From Aulostomus chinensis (Eukaryota > Chordata > Actinopteri > Syngnathiformes > Aulostomidae), in NCBI GenBank assembly GCA_037954235.1, contig JBBMOA010000021.1, positions 20,967,125-21,031,124 of the forward strand: DNA of 64,000 nucleotides, given 5' to 3'. Both the position numbers and the translations under genes were made by a program. Below the pieces are notes generated by a model, which made no database searches, had not been told where the DNA came from, and saw only the letters and a program-made list of their open reading frames with translations. This document shows positions 50,383 through 59,500 of this stretch, one piece after another (the stretch's first letter is position 1; each line of letters begins with the position of its first letter).

Positions 50383-50951
50383 AAGCTATTCCAGAGATAT
50401 GGAGTGTAATAGTTATGTGTGTACAGACTCACACATTGCACTAAAATCAAACGAGTGTCCATACATTCTTATTATAAATTAAATACAGAATTGGAACCTG
50501 AAGATGAAACCATTTGTTAATCAGGTCATAAAGCAGAGCTCGGTAAAAATGTGTGTCATGTTGCGTCAGGGCCGAAAACACAACATTCACGTAGCAAGTG
50601 AATGGGATGTGGAGAGCTGTGACGCCCGTATTTGCGTGTAACTGAAGGCTAAAATAACAACACCTCAGACGGGATCAGGTGAGCCGAAACACACGGCAGT
50701 TTTTCACGGCAGAGTCTCGGTATGAGGGAATTAAGAGAGTAATACGCTCGGTGCTGCTGGAGAGGTTTAGTCCTTCGCCCCCACAACCAAACACAGAATG
50801 GTACATCTGAGTGCATTGTTCAACACGATGAGAAACGTCAGAGCATGTTGGTGTGTGATGAACAGGAGTTTGGGGGGACAGAGAGGTTTAACCCAGGAAT
50901 TTACTGTACACAACCCCTTAATCCCGATATGTAAGAAGATTGCATCCTAGC

Positions 50952-51007
<56 letters not shown>

Positions 51008-54000
51008 TGGGGGCAGTCTGTCCAGGCTCAGGCTGACCTGTAAGCCCCTCCATCCCACAGTTGCTGGAGCATGGAGCTGCTCACCCAGTAAAGCCTCTAA
51101 ACACATTTTTTTAGATGATTATGGCACTCTGGCCTGGTCTGTCTGTCTGCGTGCTTTAATTCATACAGAGGCAGTGTCATCTAGGAGCAGAGGGTCGCAG
51201 GGTCCAGTCTCAACGCTAACGTCTCAGTGGCTGGTGAACATCACTTTGAGTCATTTTCCTCCTACGTTTTCAGCAAACTTGACCTGCGTTTTCCAAGGAA
51301 TTCCACGGCCACAGTCAGCTTGAATCTCTGCAAATCTCGCATCTGAATTTTGTGCATGTGACTTCATGAGATTTGCATAGCAGACAGACTGCACAGGCAC
51401 TGAGTCATTGTGTAACACAGTGAAACCTGGAGAGGGGCGAGTGCATCTATACAGTACAGAGCTCTAACCAGAGATGAGGGCCGCTCGGCTCCTCACGACA
51501 CGCTACCGGCAGAGTCGCTTCACTTCCAGGACCGACGCTTTCTGAATTACGCTCTGGAACAAGTTCTGATGAAATGATACTACCACTACTACCACTTCTA
51601 CTACAACAATAAGGCTAGATAGCAGTACAGGAAGGGAGTTTTGTTGGCAACAAAAATAATAAACAAAAATAAAATCCTGACTGTCGACATGAGAGTACGT
51701 TGAGAGTCAGCTGTCACGCCGGTTCATCCCTGTGACAAAGCTCAGGATGGTTGCCGGGGTAACAAGTCCTGCCCCACTGAACCTATGAGCTGCCTGAAAA
51801 GATGCGAACACCAACACCTCCTTAAAGTTCAGAGATTAGCAACTAAAGGAGCTCTGAGGGCAAACAACGGAAGCTGCGTGCATCGTCTGTCATCGTCTGA
51901 CTGGGAACAATTGAAGAGGATACTGGTGCCTAGTAAAACACAAAACCCTCTGACATGAAATATTCTCTGATGTCGTTGTTCCATTAAGTTCCCGTTAGAC
52001 TTGAACTGTCTCAAACATTTATGACAGTAACGCCGTGCTCCCCTCTAGACAGAATAATCAATGAGCCGTCAATCACCGACACAGAGAGCGTGTCAAAGTA
52101 GCCAATGGCATTGTGGAGCTAACAGAGCATGAAGAGAACATCCGTTACTGCTGGCATATCCATTTCATTAATGGACGCAGGGAGTGACTCTGTCAGTCAA
52201 ACACAAGGACACGGAGTGATTGTTGGCTTTCAAGTTTCCTCCGTGTACTGGAGAACACTGATTGTCTCCCAGAATCTCGCTTTTAATCAGAGAGCTATTT
52301 CTGCTCAGCTTTGGGGAAATGTCCAGAGACGTGGACTGGATCCCCGAAAGGCAGAGCTTAGTTGGCAGACCCCCTAGTGAGCCCAAAGCCCATTGAATGC
52401 AATTATAGGACATTGGTGCTGTGGTAAAATTGGATTTGCTGTTTGAACGGTGGAGAGCTGTAAAGCTGGCAGCAGGCTCCAGACTGATCCACAGTATTGT
52501 GTCTTTGTTAGGTGACAGCTGCTGGTGGAAAGTTCTGAGGACTCAAACAGGCTGCGAGGCCTCAATTCAGAGCTGCAAGCTTATCAATGACCTACAAAAC
52601 TAAACTGACAATAAAACATCATGGCAAACACAAAAATATCAACACACGCCGAACCCAACAACTCTCACCAGTGCTCCTCCCCATTGACCCCCCCGTGACG
52701 AGCCAGGGACCATTTCCCTCTTTCAGCAGCGATTGATTAACAGCTCATTCTTTGTCTCCTTGGCAGCACTGGCATGTAATTAACAGCAGCACTGGCATAT
52801 GACAGAGACAATACGTGCCCCTGGATGCTTGAAGACGCCTACGCTCCGATGCTTCCACCAGCCCTCCCACACACGGGCAACCAGCAGAAGCTTCAACCCC
52901 CCAGGAGAGCACTGAGAGCAGAGAAACTCTGCATGGCTCACCAATACTGCCCTTTATCTGCAGTAATGTGCTGTATCGTTCGTTAACGAGTGCTCACAAG
53001 CTGTCACCCAAAGAACCTGAATGAGTGCCACCGTGGCAGGAAGGTGCAGGACGAGAGAAGAGATATTTCTCTCTGTGCGTTTAAAGATCCCTTGTAATCG
53101 TTTCTAATTTCACAGCCTGCTCAGCCTCCTTAATCATATTACTGCAGTGTTTCATTTTGTATTTTGGATGGTGAAAGATGAAACCATAAACTGCAGATCT
53201 CGGTTAGATAAAACAAGATGAACCTTCATCTTAAAAAGCTGGATTTGCTTCTTTTTTTTTAACTGCGTGGGTGAAACCAAGGAGAGGGAAATAAACACGA
53301 GCTCCACTTAAACGTTCTGCAGACTCTGAACCCCCCCAAGGTGAATTCAGAAGTAATCTGAGTAAACGGAAACAGAGCACACCACACAAAACACACTACA
53401 TAATGCAGCAGGGAAAACACTTTTAAAGCCGGAACGTGATACGTAAAGGACCTCGCAGTCGCCGAGTCGACACGCAGCCGAGGGGAACAGTTCTCCAGGC
53501 CACGACGGCTGCGTGAGGAGGGTGGAGTGTAAGAATAGCTCGACCTGTCTACTCATCCGCAACACTGGGCCACTGGGGAAAATGACTAGCAGCTGTTTAA
53601 ACGGCTCTGGACACCGCCAGCATCGGTTATGTAACTGAAGGTCCGCAACCCTCAGCATCCCCACTCGTATGCAAACACAGACCTCTGTGGACCCTCGCTA
53701 AATAAATCTCACACAAGAACACCCACCATGTCTCACGCAGAACTGCTGGTGCCGTCAGTCTGAGTGCGTTCAGAAGCTCAAGTGGACCCACAAAAGTGCC
53801 AGATTGTTTACAGGTTTCTGCCCATACAAGACGCATCAACGTGGCCTTGTGGGTCGAGACACGAAACACTGCTGCAGAGGGAAGCTGGGAAAGAGAAACA
53901 CTGAGCTATCAAAAGCAGAGCCGCAGGGAGTTCTTACCTTCTCTGGGTACATGCTGCCCCCGTCCACCCAGCTACATGAGTGAGCTGGGCCCAGAGAGAG

Positions 54001-56057
54001 GCTCGGTGAACGACGGCAGAGGGACTGAACAAACACAGCGGGCAACGGAGTGAGAAGAAGAGGGAGAGAGCGAGAGTGAGCAAATTAAATAGGTGATGCT
54101 CCGCCGTCACCCACTGCCTGAATAGAGGCTACGCTGCATCACAACCTGACGGACACGGAGGCAGAGAGTCGACCAGGAAATGAAGCCTCTGCTGCTCCCT
54201 AACAGCTCCCACAGTTTGGTGCAGCACGGCCCAGCTGCCCTCATTCTTACAGCTGACTTTCACTCAGGCACCTTGGTAGAGCTGCACAGGAGCCACAGGA
54301 CCTCTCATCAATCTGCAGTGTTCTTGACCTCGCACTATTTTGGGAAAGACCTGTCATTAGGAACAGCACCCAGGAGCAGCAGAAAGTGGCACAGCCACAG
54401 CGACTTGTTTGTCTTTGAAAAGTAGGCGGTGCTGGAGGCTCAGAGGTCACGAGGTGGGCAACGTTCCTCAGGCCGCGGCCGGATGCACTGACGGATGGAT
54501 TGATGGAGGAGGAAGCTTCTCTCCTCAGGGTTCTATGACTTGACATGGTGTGAAACAGCTCATGGAAAAACACTTCCTTATGGGATGTGGCCACGAATAC
54601 CGTCACCAGAGTTTGACCTCAGATTGAAATATTACTTGTGTTGCAACCATCCCACACGGTCCATCAACTCCTGACCCTTAAACCAACCAAGGTCACGAGT
54701 AAAGTTGTTCTCAGATCTGGACCGTTTCCCTGGCAACACCTGAGATGATTGAAACGGTTTCCCCGATGCAATTCAGTTTCCATCAATTCACGGTTAACTG
54801 CCGAGCCCCCGTTGACTACTCCGGGTTCCCGTCAGGCCCGGAACCTGGTCTTTGATGGTCTCTTGAGTCGGTCACACACGTGAGGCAGATCAAGGTGGGG
54901 GCAGCAGAGTTCACTACCACGCTGCAATCATTGGAAGCATCAGTAAGTTACTGCGAATGCACATTTGTGCTCTGAGCTGAGCAGAGAGTCAGAGAAGAGA
55001 ACAGGAACGTCAACGTGACCACAGAAACACCTTGATCCGATGGTCATCTCGCCCTCGAAATGAACCCTGAAACGCTCTGGTCACAGCCTCCTTCCTCCAG
55101 CATGGGAGCAGATTGAACCTCAGATGAAGACTCGCTGCAGCTCAGGGTCTCTGACTTCACAAATCCTCCTAACGTCTTGTCTAAGTTAAATCTGATGAAC
55201 TATCTTGTCTTTTTATTTCTCGTAGCAGCAGGAGGTGAATGACAGGTGGTAGAACAGCACTTTTTGATTCGAGGATTCCTTGCTGTTACACTGTGTGTTA
55301 CATAACAGGAAGTGTAAATAACTCTGTTTTTCCTTATCAGAACTATTTAACATGGAAACTTGTTACTTTGACCCCTCATTATGCTGACGGGCCAACACAG
55401 TTATGTCATAATCCTGATTGAGGTCATGACCCCCCACCCCTGAGTCTGTGTGTCCTCCTCATTCTTGGGCTCTTGACAGAAACCGTTCCAGACACCACAA
55501 CCTCCCTCGCAGGTGAACTCATGCTCCCGCGAAAACAGAAGAGATTCTTCCTGGAACCTCAAGCCTGGTTTGTCAGCGTCGACTGCAGTGGTTGTCTTGA
55601 AGGCTGAGCCCCCGGGGGCAGCAGGGTTTAATCCTCCTGTTGTGTAACGGAGGCACGGATCAGGATGAATGTAGGGAAGGGGGAAAAAGGAGAGGTGGTC
55701 ACAGGTTGAGGTTTGATCCAGGAGCTCTGGGTTTCCTTCCTGTTGTCCTGCCATACGCTGGGACCACATCTGACAAGTTCATTGAGTAGGAAGCCTAATG
55801 GAAGAGACAGGTGTACCGAGGGGAGCAGAGGGCTGACAAAAAAGGAAGAAACAGCAGAGATGGAGTAAAAAGAAAAGTAGAAGGGAAACTAAAGAAGGGT
55901 CCAGACAGGAAAGAGAGGAAGTAGAGAGAAATCAGGCGGACAAACACAGATCCTCAGATGTGACATTAGATTCTATATTAGATTACGGATCAGTGTGAGG
56001 CTTCGTTTTTGAGAGAAAACGCACTTTCATTGACTTGGGTTTTTGTTGCCTCACTGC

Positions 56058-56103
<46 letters not shown>

Positions 56104-56499
56104 TGTAGGCGCTGAGGCAGGAATGTCAAGTATGCACTGGAAAACAAGCAGGGGCCTCCTTTTCAGCCGGTCTGGGAGTAAAGCCTCTCGGCACAGCTCC
56201 AGATTACAGGGCACAGCAGACAGGAGATGACCAGACGTTACTGCAGCCCTCGCTATGTACTTGCTGGTATTTTTCAGATTATGTAATAAGAGCACGCTTT
56301 TTCTTAAAGTCACTTCATAGGTTTCAGTTTATTTGGAGAGTGAGAGTTCCATGCAGCTCATCCATATCTGAGGCGCTGCAGGCGAAGAATCCATTTTGGC
56401 GACACATGTAATTAGCAGGTTGCTGTGGTGTTTGGGGTGTTTAGCTCGCTTCTGTACAGTAGACTGAAGAACTTCCCTCAAGTGCAAGAGAAAAGCTTG

Positions 56500-56556
<57 letters not shown>

Positions 56557-59500
56557 CATCACGTGGGAGAAAACCTACATCACTGGAGAGTAATCAGCCA
56601 AATGCGAGCACCAAAATAGCAGGTACTACTGCAGTAACATGCCCAACCCTCTCCAGCAGAGCACACATTTCCAAAGGGCATCTCAGAGTAGCAACCACCC
56701 CCACGCAGCGACCTCGTGCGATACACGGCTGTGTCCCGCCTCACTCTCAGCCTTTGCTCTGTTGCACAAGTCAGCAAACATACGACTCACATGCCCAGGC
56801 GTCAGTCACCTGACCTAGCGCTAATGCCTTCCTCCATCTTTGATGGGGACTTTGTAATGTTGCTCTGTCTGCTCAGACGACCCAACGTTTACATCTCATC
56901 AGTTACAACTAATCCCCACACTGACCCAAGCATGATGACGTATCTGTCCCCCTCAGAAGCTACGTGCACCTCGTCCCCGCCTCTCTACGCCCACGACCCC
57001 AGGCAGCAGGTAGCAAGTTGGCCGCACGCGACAGGAATCAGCTGCTGCTTTCTGTTTTGAAACCCTTTGAAACTCCGACTGCCTGTAAGCACCATTAAAG
57101 CAGAGAATTCTGTGAAACAAGACATGCAGTACTGGGAGATGGCTTATTTTGGGGCAGTGACTGATCCAGCTTATAATCTCAGGGAATTACTGGTCTAGTA
57201 ATTACATTTAGGGCTGCGTGCTACAGACGAAATGTGTCAAGCTTGACAAAGAGAGGGAAAGCCCAGCAGTGGTGGAAAACTTGTTTGGAGTTTGACAGTG
57301 AGAGAACGCGTCAAAGCGGGGAGGTGGGGGCCTCTCAAGGTCGGACGACAACAGTGTCATCAGACAGTGAGTGAGCGCTGGGCGGACCGCTGGCTCCACA
57401 GTGCAAAGCCTCAGACACAAACATGTCCAGGGCCACCACATCTTCGCCTTGGTGACACATCCTCCAGAGAGAAAACAACAATCTGGCCTTGACTCGCAAT
57501 CCTGTACACCAGACTCCACACGTCCATGAAGCCTCTGTGCCTCAGAGATGTGTCCCGTCAAAATGATCTTGACTTTCATATTCCATAAGAAGACGTTATT
57601 AACATATTCAAAAATAACCCAACGTTTGAGGCAGCAGGGACTGGATGATCATTTTTGAGCTAGCGGAGCAACATGGTTCTGAGAGAAAACAGGCTTTATA
57701 TCACACAGTTTTCCACATTCTTTTCAGGAAAATAAAAAGTCTATCCTCTTGCCAGGTTCTTAAGAAGTGAGGATTTATTTTGTCAATCCCTTCAGAGAAG
57801 TACGGTGAGAAAGCGGACAGTGGATCGTCAGCCTGTGCTGTTACCAGAGCTCCAGAGATAAGCTACGGACACACGGGAGGCTCGGCACGGCCAGGAGGCG
57901 TTGATCATCCCCCGAGATCACATCTAATCAATGAGAGGTGGCCAGCTGGTAGGAGGTGGAGGTACGTCAGCTGAATTCCCTGAACAGATCCACCCATCCG
58001 TCGATCCGTCCAGATCTTCCTTCCCTCCTTCAGTAGAAGGAAGCTGAAACAATTTAAGCCAACGGCACTGAGGTTCTGTCGCATCTAAGAGGTACTGAAG
58101 TCTCCACTGGCTTTGAAATGTCTGGTATGAGCATGAAGACTTATGAAAAAATATGGCATTATCTTGACGGAGGGTGTAAATATTCACCAGAGTGAGGGAG
58201 GTGTTGAGGATTTCTCCAGTCGAGATAATAAAACAGGTCGGCCTGCTTGGTCAGATGATTTTGAGGGCTGCACCGTTCGCTCTGGGTGGAGAGTCGGAGT
58301 GATACACTTCCCCACTTCACTTTGCTATTAGCCTGCCATGTTAATGCCCCCCACCCCCCCCCCCCCCCCCGCAGCGTCATCACATAAAGATCTTCTCTCT
58401 CTGTCACCGTCACAGCTCGTCAGCACCAAAGGAATGACAGGAAGCAGAGAATTGAGTTTTCTGCAGGGTCGTTCACTTGCCTGACAAATGACAACATGAG
58501 GCAAACTGACGCAAAACCAAAAAAAGCACAAGGAGGGAAGTGGGCCTAGGCGGGGAGGGGCGGGGTCTCACCTGCCTGGTTGCTGCAGACGCCCCTCTGC
58601 CTCCTCCCCGCCCCGCCAGCATGACTGTAGCCTGACAAAAGACACTTGAGAGGTGCCCATGCAAATGTAAATGGCTGAGAGTGAAATGTGTGTTTGTTTT
58701 GGCTTGTGTGGTTTGACAAGCGTGAAAAATATTCAAAAAGCTTGATGTAGGCGGCCAGCAACACAGAAAGAAGCGCTTTCCCGCCCTGATGGGGTCTTTG
58801 AGCTGCGTCCCACCAGACTAGGTTGTAGCTTAACTGTATTAGCGTGCCTCCATTCTCACTTCCCTTCACTCGTCACGGCTCACACATGTCATTCACAGTC
58901 ACACAGGCGTTTTCACACAGTGGCCCCACAGTGGGGCGACTGGGGGCTACAGCCTGATCCTCAGCAGATATGACCTACTTTCTATTCAAGCCCGTCTCTC
59001 TTTGTTCGCTCCACAGTGGAGGAGGTTGCTGCAGCCTGTGGAACAAAGAACACATGCAGCATTTGGGAGCCTGCAAACAAGGTGACCCTGCCTGGATACA
59101 GCCACCCCGAAAATGGCTCACAGAGGCAGAGCTGCTCGCACCCCCACTGCCTGGATCGAGTCTCCCCCTTTTCTACTCTGATCATCCACTGCAGAGGAGA
59201 GGATGATCTCCAGCTGCTTGAGCCTTCCTCTCATTCTCCATTTCACCCAGTTCAGGGTAAGACGCCAGCTACCGTCACGCAGGGAGGAGCCCAACGTGAT
59301 CAATCGAATACTGGAGGGACACAATTTATTTCCTCCATCAATGAGAGTCAAGAAATTTAAATCCCTGCATCATGAATAGACCTCTTTCACTCCACCAGCC
59401 CCTTCGTAGAATCAGTCCCTAGAAATATTCATTTGTAGCAATAAAGCCACATCTGCACAGGCAGGACCAATGACACCACTAACGCCAACTGCTGCTGTCT

